Of a DNA stretch of 64,000 nucleotides, positions 10,420 to 20,810 are shown one piece after another. A model generated the notes under the pieces. The model saw nothing but the letters and a program-made list of their open reading frames with translations. It was not told where the DNA came from and ran no database searches. Origin of the DNA: Terriglobales bacterium (GTDB lineage: Bacteria > Acidobacteriota > Terriglobia > Terriglobales > Acidobacteriaceae); NCBI GenBank assembly GCA_035651655.1, contig DASRFG010000025.1, positions 1 through 64,000 of the forward strand, read 5' to 3'. Position numbers and translations under genes: made by a program. How positions within the stretch are numbered: position 1 is the stretch's first letter; every line of letters starts with the position of its first letter.

Positions 10420-11126
10420 AGCCGGTTTATCTCATCGCCTCTAACTTCGTGCGCGAGCAGCGCTGGCCCATCCTGGTTTTATTGCTTTGGGTTCTCGGTC
10501 TCGCCGCTCTCGGCGCTTCTCTCGATATCCGCAATTCTCGTGATGACGTAGTCCTTCTGTTCAAACAGCTCGCCATCTACGGCATCGCGTTCAGCGTTTT
10601 TTTCGGCGCGTCCGCCATTCACAATGAGCGCAAATCGCGTCGCATTCTCGCCGTGCTTTCCAAGGCGGTCACCCGCCGCCAATACATCGCAGGACTACTC
10701 TCCGGCGTCGCCTTTGCCAGTACTTTGTATTGCTTCGCCATGGGACTCACCGGGTCTTGGGTGTTGGGACAATTTGGATTTCCTCCCCGCCAGCTGTGGC
10801 TCCTCATGGCCGCATTGCTGGCTTCTTCTTTGTTGGGCGCCTCCGTGGCAGTTTTCTTTTCCGTGTTCCTGAATCCTCTCTTCGCTACTGCGGCTACGTT
10901 GGTTTTTCTCGGTACTCCTGGGATTGTGGCGCAGGTGCTCGGTCGCGGATGGGGCTACGCAATTCCGGTTTATCCGCTCATGGACACGTTCATGAGATTT
11001 TCTTTCGAAAGCCCCCCATCGCTGGGATGGGCCCCCGTGATCCTGGGATTCGTTGAAGCCGTGCTTATGTGGCTCGCGGCTTCATCACTCTTTCATTGGA
11101 AAGATGTCGCAGTAGCCGTGGAATAA
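10416..11126 (+). CDS. ABC transporter permease
   Basis: 236-aa integral membrane protein with about six hydrophobic helices (for example WPILVLLLWVLGLAALGASL and a Leu/Ala-rich pair near residues 130-160). The N-terminal Lys-Pro start and the length fit ABC-2 type permeases paired with CcmA/NatA-like ATPases. It is translationally coupled to the upstream ATPase. No periplasmic binding protein is nearby, which suits an exporter or a membrane-maintenance role. Confidence 0.85.
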   Translation: MKPVYLIASNFVREQRWPILVLLLWVLGLAALGASLDIRNSRDDVVLLFKQLAIYGIAFSVFFGASAIHNERKSRRILAVLSKAVTRRQYIAGLLSGVAFASTLYCFAMGLTGSWVLGQFGFPPRQLWLLMAALLASSLLGASVAVFFSVFLNPLFATAATLVFLGTPGIVAQVLGRGWGYAIPVYPLMDTFMRFSFESPPSLGWAPVILGFVEAVLMWLAASSLFHWKDVAVAVE

Positions 11127-11176
11127 TCGGAATTGCGGAAGGTGCCCCATTTGCTCACCGTGGAGTAGTAAAGATT

Positions 11177-11365
11177 CCAGAGGTATTCCTCCGTGTGCCT
11201 CTGTGGCCTCTGTGGTTAGAAACAGACTCCCCGGCCACTGGCCTTCGAATCCCTTCGTTCCCCTTCGCCCCTTTGTGATGAGGATTCTCGCCGTGAGTAA
11301 TAAAAATCCAGAGGTATTTCTCCGTGTGCCTCTGTGGCCTCTGTGGTTAGAAACAGAATCCCCGG
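11177..11365. repeat. Two 58-bp direct repeats between the ABC permease and nuoN
   Basis: Copies at 11177-11234 and 11308-11365 match at 56 of 58 positions. Both contain the TCCGTGTGCCTCTGTGG core. They lie in the gap between convergent genes, with the second copy running to within 10 bp of the nuoN stop. No ORF or terminator is evident. The likely origin is a dispersed intergenic repeat family. Confidence 0.8.
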
Positions 11366-11373
11366 ATTTTGGA

Positions 11374-12831
11374 TTACCGCAAGATGTCCTGCGCCGACCG
11401 GCTCGCGTATTCAATCACCCGTCCCGGCAGGATCCCCAGATAGATTGTCGCCAGCACGCTAAGCGTCAGCGTCGCCGCCACTCCCATGGGAATCCTGAGC
11501 ACCGGCACTTCCTGCCGTGGATCACGCATGTACATCACCACAATCACCCGCAGATAGTAATAAGCGCCAATCGCGCTGTTCAGCACCGCAATCAATGTCA
11601 GCGCGACTAGATTCGCCTTCAGCGCCGCGCTGAACACATAGAATTTGGCAAAGAAGCCCGCCGTTGCAGGAATTCCAATCAGCGAAATCAGAAATACGGT
11701 CAGCGTCGCCGCCAGCGCCGGAGAACGTCGGCCTAGCCCCGTGTAGTCATCCAGCGTCACATAACGTTCGCCCGCATTGGCGAAATGGCTGACCACCACA
11801 AACGCGCCCAGATTCATCACCGTGTACGCCGCGGTATAAAACATCGCGGCAGAAATGCCGGTTTCTGGCGCCGCTGCAAATGCCATCAGCAGGTACCCGG
11901 CGTGCGCAATTGCAGAATAAGCCAGCAATCGCTTGATGTTGTTTTGCACCAGCGCGCCCAAATTGCCCAGGCTCATCGAGACCGCGGCCGATACCCAGAT
12001 CCACCAGAACCACACGGGTCGTCCGCTTACGTAGAGGCTTGGCCCCAACGTCTCAAACAAGATCCGCAGTAATACTGCGAACACCGCCATCTTCGGTGCA
12101 GTGGACATGAACGCCACCACCGGCGCTGGCGCTCCTTCATAAACGTCCGGGGTCCATACATGGAACGGGGCCGAGGCAATCTTGAATCCCAGTCCTACGA
12201 ACATCAACCCATACGCCACAAAAGCCATCAGCGGCGCCGATGTCCGCAGCGACATTCCAATTTGCGGGACATCAGTGGATCCGGTCGCCCCGAACATCAG
12301 CGCGATTCCGTACAGGAAGAACGCCGTCGCAAACGATCCCAGCAGAAAATACTTCAGCGACGACTCCGCGCTGCCCGCGTCCCGCCGGCGGAATCCCGCC
12401 AGAATATAGGTAGAGATCGAAGAAATCTCCAGCGCGATGAAGATCAGCAACAGCTCCACCGCCGAGGACATGAGCGCCATCCCTACCGTGCCCATCAAAA
12501 TCAACGCGAAATACTCGCCGGCGTGAATTTCTTGTACTTCGAGGTAATCGAATGACGCCATGATCACCAGCACTGCGGCAATGGTGACGAGCAAATGGAA
12601 GAAGATGCTGAAGTTGTCCACCTGCACCGTGTTCCAGAACGCTGGCCCGGGGTACTGCATCTGGTAGATACTTGCCGCCACCGCCGCCAGCGCGCCGATC
12701 AAGGCGATAATCCCCTGCGGTTTCATCCGGCGTTCTTCGGGCAGAAGCGGATCAGCCAGCATGATGATCATGCCGAACACCGTCAGAACAAGTTCCGGCA
12801 GGATGCGAACGTAATCGATCCAGGTTGGCAT
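11374..12831 (-). CDS. nuoN: NADH-quinone oxidoreductase subunit N
   Basis: Antiporter-like membrane subunit of complex I (485 aa, about 14 helices), part of the proton-pumping arm. The family core is visible, including KIASAPFHVWTPDVYEGAP and the KRLLAYSAIAHAGY segment, where the conserved Lys residues of proton channels lie. It is last in the operon; its start overlaps the nuoM stop by one base (TGATG). Confidence 0.95.
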   Translation of the reverse strand: MPTWIDYVRILPELVLTVFGMIIMLADPLLPEERRMKPQGIIALIGALAAVAASIYQMQYPGPAFWNTVQVDNFSIFFHLLVTIAAVLVIMASFDYLEVQEIHAGEYFALILMGTVGMALMSSAVELLLIFIALEISSISTYILAGFRRRDAGSAESSLKYFLLGSFATAFFLYGIALMFGATGSTDVPQIGMSLRTSAPLMAFVAYGLMFVGLGFKIASAPFHVWTPDVYEGAPAPVVAFMSTAPKMAVFAVLLRILFETLGPSLYVSGRPVWFWWIWVSAAVSMSLGNLGALVQNNIKRLLAYSAIAHAGYLLMAFAAAPETGISAAMFYTAAYTVMNLGAFVVVSHFANAGERYVTLDDYTGLGRRSPALAATLTVFLISLIGIPATAGFFAKFYVFSAALKANLVALTLIAVLNSAIGAYYYLRVIVVMYMRDPRQEVPVLRIPMGVAATLTLSVLATIYLGILPGRVIEYASRSAQDILR

Positions 12832-14345
12832 CAGCGCACCGCCTGCGCCACGGTTTGCGCCAGGGGTCCAAGCACCGTGTGTACCGCCGGATCAATCGAA
12901 CCCAGCCATACAATGGGCGCCACGCCCATGGTGAGTGCCATCAACGCAGTCGGCCACAGCGCCGCACGCTCGCGGCCGCTCAGATCGGGCAGCGTTTCGT
13001 TCACCGGATTTCGCACCTTCCCGAAGAACACGCGCTGATACATCCAAAGCAGATAAGCCGCGCTCCAGATCACACCCGTTGCCGCCAGGATTCCATAGAT
13101 GTGTCGAGCCTGGAACGCACCGCTCAGCACCAGAAATTCCCCCACAAATCCATTCAGCAGCGGCAGCCCGAGTGACGAAAGCATGATCACCATGAAAAAC
13201 GCCGCAAAAATCGGCATCGGCGTCGCCAGCCCGCCAAATTCCGCAATGTCGAATGTGTGTCGGCGCTCGTACAGAATTCCCACCAGCATGAACAACGCTC
13301 CGGTGGAAATTCCATGGCTCAGCATCTGGTACACCGCGCCATCCACGCCAATCTGCGTAAAGCTGAAAATGCCTAGCACCACGAACCCGAGATGGCTCAC
13401 GGAAGAGTAAGCGACCAACTTCTTCAGGTTGGGCTGCACCATCGCCACCAACGCGCCATAGATAATCCCGATGATCGCCAGCGTCACCACCCAGGGAGCG
13501 TTTTGCCGCGACTGCTCGGGGAAGAGCCCGACGTTAAACCGCAGCAGGCCATACGTCCCCATCTTCAGCAGCACGCCGGCCAGCAACACCGAACCGGCAG
13601 TTGGCGCTTCAAAGTGCGCGTCGGGCAACCAGGTGTGCAGCGGAAAGATTGGCACCTTCACTGCAAAGGCTACAAAAAATCCCAGAAATAGCCAGCCCAG
13701 CGCCACCGGGCTGATTCCCGCCGAGCCGCTGCGTATCGCATCTTGCACCACCAGGTAATCAAAGCTTCCGGTCTTCGCATACAGCCAGATTATGGCCGCC
13801 AGCATGAATGCAGACCCGATCATGGTGAACAGGAAAAATTTTACCGCCGCGTATACCCGCCGCTGGTGGCCGTACATGCCGATCAGTAATGCCATCGGAA
13901 TCAGCGTGAACTCCCAGAAAAAATAAAAGAAGAACAGGTCTAGAGCGACAAACACGCCAATCAGCGCCGTCTCCAGCACCAGCAGCAGGATGAAGAACTC
14001 CTTCACTCGCTCATTAACTGAGTTCCACGAAATAAGCACGCAAAGCGGCGTGAGGAAGGTCGTCAGTACCACCAGCCACATGGAGATGCCGTCAATCCCC
14101 AGGTGATAATGAATGTTCGGCGACGAAATCCATTGCAGGTTGATCTCGTACTGAAATCCCGTCCGCGCGTGGCTAAAATAGGTCGGCAGGTGCAGTGAAA
14201 GAATGAAGGTGATCAGAGAAACGAAGAGAGCGAACCACCGGATGTCCCGCGCGCGCCTCGGAAATACCAGTAGCAGCAGCGCGCCCGCAGTCGGAATAAA
14301 CGTCACGAGGGTGAGGATGGAATCGTTCCAATTCGCGCCGTTCAT
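12831..14345 (-). CDS. nuoM: NADH-quinone oxidoreductase subunit M
   Basis: Antiporter-like subunit of the membrane arm (504 aa). Typical blocks include IGMYGHQRRVYAAVKFFLF, PIFPLHTWLPDAHFEAPT and KKLVAYSSVSHLGFV. The start was set to the ATG at 14345 (MNGANWND), which overlaps the nuoL stop as ATGA; an upstream in-frame codon at 14402 would lie deep inside nuoL. Confidence 0.95.
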   Translation of the reverse strand: MNGANWNDSILTLVTFIPTAGALLLLVFPRRARDIRWFALFVSLITFILSLHLPTYFSHARTGFQYEINLQWISSPNIHYHLGIDGISMWLVVLTTFLTPLCVLISWNSVNERVKEFFILLLVLETALIGVFVALDLFFFYFFWEFTLIPMALLIGMYGHQRRVYAAVKFFLFTMIGSAFMLAAIIWLYAKTGSFDYLVVQDAIRSGSAGISPVALGWLFLGFFVAFAVKVPIFPLHTWLPDAHFEAPTAGSVLLAGVLLKMGTYGLLRFNVGLFPEQSRQNAPWVVTLAIIGIIYGALVAMVQPNLKKLVAYSSVSHLGFVVLGIFSFTQIGVDGAVYQMLSHGISTGALFMLVGILYERRHTFDIAEFGGLATPMPIFAAFFMVIMLSSLGLPLLNGFVGEFLVLSGAFQARHIYGILAATGVIWSAAYLLWMYQRVFFGKVRNPVNETLPDLSGRERAALWPTALMALTMGVAPIVWLGSIDPAVHTVLGPLAQTVAQAVR

Positions 14346-16366
14346 CGCGTCCCCTTCCAAATCATGAACGCCACAGCCAGCGCAGCGCCCAGCGCCACCC
14401 ATCCCGCGTATGACCGCAAGTTGCCGGACTGCATCCGTCGCAGCCGATCAGAGAGGCTGCGAGCCTCATAGGCGCTGTCATCCGCAGTCGCATCTATGCC
14501 CGCTACATCAACACCCTTCCACAGCACGCGTTCCGAACCATTGATCAAGGGGCTGACTATCACCGCCTGATACAGCTCGTCTATATAGAACTTGTCGCGC
14601 ACCGCTCCGTAGAACCATCCCAGCCCGGCCGCGATTCGGTCGGGCAAATCGCGTCGGCGGTAGTACAGCAGCCATGCGAGAAACAGTCCCAGAAACGCCG
14701 CACCCACCGAAACCCCAGTGAGTTCCAGCTCAACATTTCCTTCCCGCGCTCTCTGCTCTGCGGCTACGGGCGGCGGTTCACCAGGTTTTAACCCGGCCGG
14801 CATCGCTTCCGCGCTCACTTTGAAAACCGGGGATAAGAATCGGTCGAAATGGTTGTGGCCGTCCAGTGCATCGGGAACTCCCACATATCCACCCACTACA
14901 GACAGCACCGCCAGGATCGTCATCGGCACGAGCATGATCTTGGGGCTTTCGTGGATATGCCCCTGATGTGCGTGCGTCTCCTGGCCTGCGGGCTCGTGAT
15001 GGTGCTCAAGTGATCCGCGGTATTCGCCAAAAAACGTCATGAACCACAGGCGAAACATATAAAAGGATGTCAGCAGCGCGGTAAATATTCCCACCAACCA
15101 ATATGCCAAGCTGCCGTACGGACTCGACCATGCCTTCCATAGGATCTGATCTTTGCTGAAGAAGCCGCTGAAGAAGGGAATGCCCGCGATCGCCATTGTC
15201 CCGGCGGTCATCGTCCAGAACGTCCATGGAATTTCCTTTCGCAACCCGCCCATGTTGCGCATGTCCTGCTCGCCGCCGAGTGCGTGAATCACCGAGCCTG
15301 CCGCCAGGAAGAGCAGCCCCTTAAAGAACGCGTGTGTCATTAAGTGGAAGATGCCCGCCGAATAAGCAGCCACTCCGCATGCCAGGAACATGTATCCCAG
15401 CTGCGAAATTGTGGAATATGCCAGCACCTTCTTGATGTCCGTCTGCACCGTGCCAATCATCGCCGCAAACAGCGCCGTGATCGTGCCGATGATCGCCACC
15501 GCCATCAGCGCGCCGGGCGCGCGGTCAAAGATCACATGCGAGCGCGCCACCATGTAGACGCCCGCGGTCACCATGGTGGCCGCGTGGATCAGCGACGAGA
15601 CCGGCGTAGGACCCTCCATCGCATCCGGCAGCCACACATAAAGAGGTATCTGTGCTGACTTGCCGCACGCTCCCGTCAGCAGCAGCAGACCGATCGCGGT
15701 CAACAACCCGATGCCACCGGTCTCAATCGCCATATTCGAAACTGCCGGAAAGACCTTGTCGTAGTCGAGCGAACCGAAATGCTGGATAAGCAGGAACAGC
15801 CCAATCAGAAATCCGAAATCGCCGATGCGGTTAACAATGAACGCTTTTTTCCCCGCGGCTGCCGCCGAGTCCCGGGTAAAAAAGAATCCGATGAGTAGAT
15901 ACGAAGCCAGTCCCACGCCCTCCCATCCGATAAACATCACCAGGTAGTTGCTGGCCAGCACCAGCGTGAGCATGAAGAACATGAACAGGTTCAGATAGGC
16001 GAAGTAGCGGTAGAACCCGCCCTCTTCCCACATGTATCCGACCGAATAAATGTGAATCAAAAATCCTACGTTGGTGACGATCAACACCATCACCAGCGCC
16101 AGCTGGTCCAGGTAGAAACCAAAATCCACGCTGAAATTTCCCGAAATGATCCATGGCGCTAGCCGCTCGCTATGCGGGATCGCTTGCAGCGGCAGTCCCC
16201 AGAACTGGATCGCCACCCACCACGCCGTGGCCACCGACGCCGCCACAAACGTCAGCCCGACCGCAGCAACCAGCGGTCTGGAAAAACGCCGTCCCAGCAG
16301 CCCATTGATCCCTGCCCCAACCAGCGGCAGCAGCGGAATCAACCACAAGTGGAAGTTAACGTTCAT
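14342..16366 (-). CDS. nuoL: NADH-quinone oxidoreductase subunit L
   Basis: Largest antiporter-like subunit (674 aa) at the distal end of the membrane arm, with the long lateral helix in its C-terminal third. Diagnostic blocks are [39 protein letters not shown] and [16 protein letters not shown] His-rich loop ([19 protein letters not shown]) near residue 455 is a local oddity seen in many NuoL loops. The start overlaps the nuoK stop by 4 bp. Confidence 0.96.
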   Translation of the reverse strand: MNVNFHLWLIPLLPLVGAGINGLLGRRFSRPLVAAVGLTFVAASVATAWWVAIQFWGLPLQAIPHSERLAPWIISGNFSVDFGFYLDQLALVMVLIVTNVGFLIHIYSVGYMWEEGGFYRYFAYLNLFMFFMLTLVLASNYLVMFIGWEGVGLASYLLIGFFFTRDSAAAAGKKAFIVNRIGDFGFLIGLFLLIQHFGSLDYDKVFPAVSNMAIETGGIGLLTAIGLLLLTGACGKSAQIPLYVWLPDAMEGPTPVSSLIHAATMVTAGVYMVARSHVIFDRAPGALMAVAIIGTITALFAAMIGTVQTDIKKVLAYSTISQLGYMFLACGVAAYSAGIFHLMTHAFFKGLLFLAAGSVIHALGGEQDMRNMGGLRKEIPWTFWTMTAGTMAIAGIPFFSGFFSKDQILWKAWSSPYGSLAYWLVGIFTALLTSFYMFRLWFMTFFGEYRGSLEHHHEPAGQETHAHQGHIHESPKIMLVPMTILAVLSVVGGYVGVPDALDGHNHFDRFLSPVFKVSAEAMPAGLKPGEPPPVAAEQRAREGNVELELTGVSVGAAFLGLFLAWLLYYRRRDLPDRIAAGLGWFYGAVRDKFYIDELYQAVIVSPLINGSERVLWKGVDVAGIDATADDSAYEARSLSDRLRRMQSGNLRSYAGWVALGAALAVAFMIWKGTR

Positions 16367-16665
16367 AGTTTCAGCAGATTCACTTCGTCCACATTTAAAG
16401 TCTCGCGCGTGCGGAAGATAGAAATGATGATCGCCAGGCCCACGGCAGCTTCCGCCGCAGCCACTACCATCACGAAGAACACAAACACCTGCCCGCTCAG
16501 CCGATGCCAGTGCGCGGCGAATGCCACAAAAGACAGATTCACCCCGTTCAGCATTAACTCAATCGAAATGAAAATCGTAATGATGTTGCGCTTAACCAGA
16601 AATCCGGCCACGCCGCACGCGAACAGTATCGCGCTCAGGATCAGGTAATAAGAAAGAGGCACCAT
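16363..16665 (-). CDS. nuoK: NADH-quinone oxidoreductase subunit K
   Basis: 100-aa three-helix membrane subunit. The second helix carries the conserved Glu in [12 protein letters not shown], and the third continues with EAAVGLAI. It overlaps nuoL by 4 bp and touches nuoJ by 1 bp, so J-K-L are translationally coupled. Confidence 0.95.
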   Translation of the reverse strand: MVPLSYYLILSAILFACGVAGFLVKRNIITIFISIELMLNGVNLSFVAFAAHWHRLSGQVFVFFVMVVAAAEAAVGLAIIISIFRTRETLNVDEVNLLKL

Positions 16666-17237
16666 CAGCTTTGCCTCCCCGCGCTAGCGGTCTCCACGCC
16701 CACCGGTTCGGTTTCCTGAGCTTCCGGCTCCGGTTCGGGAAAACGCCTCCGCATCGGCGAGGCCAGCACCACCGCTCCCATGATGGCAATCAGGATCAGC
16801 ACCGACGTCACCTCGAAAGGCAAGAGGAAATCGTGAAACAGCAGCCACCCAATTGCTTTCGCCGAGCCATATTCAGCGCCCAACGGGACTGGAGGGTTGC
16901 CGCTCCGCGCCAGCACCCAGACCAGCAGCAGCGCCACCGCCAGCATTCCAGGAAAACCAACAATTAACGCCACGCGGCTGCCTTTGGTCTGTTCCTCCAC
17001 GCCGGCATTCAGCAGCATGATGACAAACACAAACAGCACCATGATCGCGCCGGCGTACACGATCACCTGGATCACCGCCACGAACTCCGCCCCCAGCAGC
17101 AGATATTCCACCGCGAGCGAGCCCATCACCACGATCAGCGACAGCGCGCTGTTGATCGGGTGACGCTGTGCCAGCAGGTTGATCGCCCCGCCAACACAGA
17201 TGGCCGCAAACACGAAGAATAAAACCAGGTGCAGCAT
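16665..17237 (-). CDS. nuoJ: NADH-quinone oxidoreductase subunit J
   Basis: 190-aa membrane subunit with five helices; the third includes the conserved [19 protein letters not shown] segment with the pi-bulge Tyr/Gly. The C-terminal tail after residue 165 is polar ([14 protein letters not shown]). Upstream sits nuoH with a 60-bp gap; in most operons nuoI occupies this position, but no ferredoxin-like ORF is present here. Confidence 0.93.
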   Translation of the reverse strand: MLHLVLFFVFAAICVGGAINLLAQRHPINSALSLIVVMGSLAVEYLLLGAEFVAVIQVIVYAGAIMVLFVFVIMLLNAGVEEQTKGSRVALIVGFPGMLAVALLLVWVLARSGNPPVPLGAEYGSAKAIGWLLFHDFLLPFEVTSVLILIAIMGAVVLASPMRRRFPEPEPEAQETEPVGVETASAGRQS

Positions 17238-17297
17238 GATGCGGTGGTTCGTCCTTTACGAATGCTGGTTGCGCGCCAGTGTACCCGGCGCAGTTGT

Positions 17298-18344
17298 TTA
17301 CGACCTGAGTGCCACCACCAGACCCGTAATCATCAGATTGGCAATAGCAACCGGCAACAGGAACTTCCAGCCAAACGCCATCAGCTGGTCATAGCGGAAG
17401 CGCGGCAGCGTGCCGCGGATCCAGATGTACAGAAAGATGAAGAAGAATATGCGTAGCCCAAACCAGAATACCGGCAACAGCTGTTGCAGCAGCGGCGGTC
17501 CAAACAGCGGCCCGTGCCACCCCCCCAGAAACAGCAGAGAAGCCAGGCATGCCACCGTGAACATATTTGCGTATTCGGCCATAAAGAACATGGCAAATTT
17601 CATCGAGCTGTACTCGGTGTGGTACCCGGCCACGAGCTCGGTTTCTGCTTCCGGCAGGTCGAAGGGCACGCGATTTGTCTCTGCAAACGCCGCCATGAGA
17701 TACACAAAAAAGGCCACAAACTGGCCTTTGAACAGAAACCATTTTGGCAGCCATCCCCACCAGGTGCCCGCCTGTGCGTCAACAATGTCCCGCAGGCTCA
17801 GGCTCCCGGCAAGAATTAGCACGCTCACCAACGCCAGGCCCAGCGAAACTTCATAGCTCACCATCTGCGCGCTAGCCCGCAGACCGCCCAGCAGGGAATA
17901 CTTGCTGTTCGATGACCACCCCGCCAGCGCCACTCCATACACCCCGATGGATGTGATTCCCAGAATCACCAACAATCCCACGTTCACATCCGTGATCTGC
18001 AAGGGTGTTTGAATGTGTCCCACCGTTATCCATCCACCAATCGGGATCACCGCCACCGACATCAGCGCCAGTGTCAGCGCGAGCATGGGGGCGCCGATAT
18101 AAAGTGGCTTGTAAACATTGGGCGGCGTCAGGTCTTCCTTGAGCAGGAACTTGATTCCATCCGCCAACGGCTGCAGCAGCCCAAAGGGGCCTACCCGGGT
18201 CGGTCCCCAGCGGTTCTGCATGTGCCCGACCAGCTTGCGTTCCAGCCAGACCGTGTAGGCCACCGACGTGAGCAGCAAAAACACCGCGATCACCGTCTTG
18301 ATCACCGACACGACGATAAAGGTCTGAATGTTCATCGCCGGCAT
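17298..18344 (-). CDS. nuoH: NADH-quinone oxidoreductase subunit H
   Basis: 348-aa membrane subunit that docks the quinone-reducing module. Typical motifs are WLERKLVGHMQNRWGPTRVG and AFAETNRVPFDLPEAETELV with the acidic E-channel loop. Two nearby ATGs (18344 and 18335) are both possible starts. It follows nuoG by 3 bp. Confidence 0.95.
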   Translation of the reverse strand: MPAMNIQTFIVVSVIKTVIAVFLLLTSVAYTVWLERKLVGHMQNRWGPTRVGPFGLLQPLADGIKFLLKEDLTPPNVYKPLYIGAPMLALTLALMSVAVIPIGGWITVGHIQTPLQITDVNVGLLVILGITSIGVYGVALAGWSSNSKYSLLGGLRASAQMVSYEVSLGLALVSVLILAGSLSLRDIVDAQAGTWWGWLPKWFLFKGQFVAFFVYLMAAFAETNRVPFDLPEAETELVAGYHTEYSSMKFAMFFMAEYANMFTVACLASLLFLGGWHGPLFGPPLLQQLLPVFWFGLRIFFFIFLYIWIRGTLPRFRYDQLMAFGWKFLLPVAIANLMITGLVVALRS

Positions 18345-18347
18345 TGG

Positions 18348-20714
18348 TTAGACTTCCACTTCTTTGTCGGCCGGAACTTCTCGTCGGCTTTCAAGCACTG
18401 AATTGAGGGTTCGCGAGTAACGGCCCAGAGTACCGGAGGTGAAAAGCGTATCTTCGGCAGGCACGATCAATTCCGGATGCGACGGCAGCGGCCCGGCAAC
18501 ATTCTCTTCTATGAATGTGTGCTGGTCGTTGCCTGCCATTACCCCCATACGCGATACCTCGTATCCCGGCACCAGGCGCTGGATTTCGTCCAGCATGGCG
18601 GTGGGATCCAGCGGGCTCACTTTGGGCTCGAGCCCGTGGGCCTCCAGCCAGACTGAATGCCGGTCGGACTCGCCCGATTGCGCGCCGCGCGACTGGCCCA
18701 GGTCCGCTCGCAAGGCTCGCCCAAACGGAACCAGGCGATGTGCATCAAAGCCCATCCGCTCCGCCACCCTCACGATCATTTCGAAGTCGCTTTTGGTGCC
18801 GGTCACGTCGCCGGCTTTTTTCACCAGCTGCAGATCGCCGCAAGTGTTGGTAAACGTGCCCGACTTCTCATACCCGCTCGCCGCCGGCAGCACCACCTGC
18901 GCCAGCATCGCTGTTTCCGTCAGGAACATGTCCTGCACCACCAGAAACACCTTTTCTAATGCAAACGGGTCTATGTTGTAGCGGGCAACCGGATTTGCTC
19001 CCACTACATACAACGCCTTGAGCCGGTCTCGTTTGGCGGCCTCCACCATCTGGCCCAGATCTAGGCCCGGGGCGCTGGGCACTTCGCCGCCCCATTCCTG
19101 ATGAAACTTCGTCCCCGCCGCGACCGGAATGTAACCCGGCAGCAGATCGGGATAGAGACCCATGTCCGCCGCGCCTCGCGAGTTAGCGTAGTCCGCCAAA
19201 CAGATGAACTTTGCGCCAGGAATCACCGACCCGAACCGCACCAGTGCAGCGATATCAGCGCCGCGCAACTCCGATCCGAAAATAATGACCAGGTTCTGCT
19301 CTCCACGCAGCTTGTCGCGCAGCGCGACCAAAGCGTCGCGCGTTGTTTCCCCGCTTACAATCGCATCCGCCGCGCCGTCATCTCCCGCCAGAAACTCTGC
19401 AGCTCTCCCCTCCGCTCCCGGCGGCAACAGCGTGAAGCTTGTCGCCTGTCGCCGCAATTTAATTGGATACGAGTTCATCACGTACAGCCGCGCCCGGTGT
19501 AACCGCACGTTGTTACGTATCTGCCACGCCAAAAGCGGATGTTGGTCGGTCGGCTTATTGCCAACCAACAAAATGGCCGGCGCATTGAACACCTCGCGCA
19601 TGCTCGCGGTGGTCTCTTTCTTTCCCGCGAGCGCACTCACAAATCCTGGGAAGTCTGTGGTGCGATGGTGATCAATATTGTTAGTACCAAGCACTACCCG
19701 CGCAAACTTCTGCAACAGATAATTCTCTTCATTGGTGGTGCGAGTCGAACCCACCACGCCAATCGCCTGCCCGCCGTCGCGCGCGCGAATCTCTTTCAGC
19801 CGCTGCGCGATCAGCTCGTAAGCTTCCTCAAAGGTCGCCGGCTCCAATTCGCCATTTTTGCGGATCAGCGGCTGCGTGATGCGGTCCTTGTGCTCGGCGA
19901 AATCAAACGCGTAACGCCCCTTAATGCACAGGAAGTCGCCATTGATACCGCCCTTGTCCCGATTGTCGCCGCGCACGATTTCCATTCCGGTCGATGCCCG
20001 CCGCACACCCAGTGTGGTCTTGCATCCATCGCCGCAGTGCGTGCAGATCGTACCCACGTGCTTCATCTCCCAGGGGCGCGTCTTGTACCGATACGCACCG
20101 GATGTGAGCGCACCGACGGGGCAGATATCTATGCACATGCCGCACTCTTCGCACTCCAAGTGGTCTTCTTTATTAGGCGCGATCACCGAAACTACGCCCC
20201 GGTTCTGCACCCCGAGCGCCCAAACGTCCATGCCCTCGCCGCACACCCGCACACAGCGATAGCACAAGATGCAGCGTGGCCGGTCAAAGAACACGACCGG
20301 CGACCACTGCTGCTCGTCTTTGTGGTTCTTGATCTCGATGAATTTTGAGTTTGCGGCCCCATAGGCAAACGTCATGTCCTGCAGTTCGCACTCACCGCCC
20401 GCATCGCAAACCGGGCAATCCAGCGGGTGGTTCGCCAGCAGCATCTCTAGCATGGACTTGCGCGCCTGCTTTACCTCTTCAATCTCGGTGCTGACCACCA
20501 TGCCATCGGTAATCGCCGTGGTGCATGCGGTCTGCAACTTCGGCATCTTCTCGATTTTCACCAGGCACATGCGGCAGGCGCCCTGCAAAGACAATCCGGG
20601 GTAGTAACAGAATGACGGCACCTCGATGCCCACACTCTTGCAGGCCTCGATCAGCAGCGTACCCGCAGGCGCCGTGACCTTCTTACCATCCACCGTGATG
20701 GTTACGTCAGCCAT
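18348..20714 (-). CDS. nuoG: NADH-quinone oxidoreductase subunit G
   Basis: 788-aa iron-sulfur subunit of the peripheral arm. The N-terminal 2Fe-2S domain (CYYPGLS...CRMCLV), the HPLDCPVCDAGGECELQD His-cluster region, two 4Fe-4S clusters (CILCYRCVRVC and CEECGMCIDIC) and the fourth CTHCGDGC motif are all visible. A molybdopterin-oxidoreductase-like domain without obvious cofactor role follows. No NuoI sequence is fused to it. The spacer to nuoF contains the ATTACCCGATT repeat family. Confidence 0.95.
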   Translation of the reverse strand: MADVTITVDGKKVTAPAGTLLIEACKSVGIEVPSFCYYPGLSLQGACRMCLVKIEKMPKLQTACTTAITDGMVVSTEIEEVKQARKSMLEMLLANHPLDCPVCDAGGECELQDMTFAYGAANSKFIEIKNHKDEQQWSPVVFFDRPRCILCYRCVRVCGEGMDVWALGVQNRGVVSVIAPNKEDHLECEECGMCIDICPVGALTSGAYRYKTRPWEMKHVGTICTHCGDGCKTTLGVRRASTGMEIVRGDNRDKGGINGDFLCIKGRYAFDFAEHKDRITQPLIRKNGELEPATFEEAYELIAQRLKEIRARDGGQAIGVVGSTRTTNEENYLLQKFARVVLGTNNIDHHRTTDFPGFVSALAGKKETTASMREVFNAPAILLVGNKPTDQHPLLAWQIRNNVRLHRARLYVMNSYPIKLRRQATSFTLLPPGAEGRAAEFLAGDDGAADAIVSGETTRDALVALRDKLRGEQNLVIIFGSELRGADIAALVRFGSVIPGAKFICLADYANSRGAADMGLYPDLLPGYIPVAAGTKFHQEWGGEVPSAPGLDLGQMVEAAKRDRLKALYVVGANPVARYNIDPFALEKVFLVVQDMFLTETAMLAQVVLPAASGYEKSGTFTNTCGDLQLVKKAGDVTGTKSDFEMIVRVAERMGFDAHRLVPFGRALRADLGQSRGAQSGESDRHSVWLEAHGLEPKVSPLDPTAMLDEIQRLVPGYEVSRMGVMAGNDQHTFIEENVAGPLPSHPELIVPAEDTLFTSGTLGRYSRTLNSVLESRREVPADKEVEV

Positions 20715-20715
20715 A

Positions 20716-20810
20716 AGAAAATTGTGTAATCGGGGAATTGCGCAATTGTGGAAGCTACTGATTACCCGATTCCGCGATTACGCGATCTGCAATTACCCGA
20801 TTGCCATCGC
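20716..20810. repeat. ATTACCCGATT-type repeat in the nuoG-nuoF spacer
   Basis: Degenerate short units (variants of GCAATTACCCGATT and GCGATTACGCGATC) fill the gap and run into the last codons of nuoF, whose C-terminal residues (AMAIG) may be repeat-derived. Similar units occur at 22100-22180, 22638-22680, 23075-23130, 30236-30290 and 30905-30957. Confidence 0.65.
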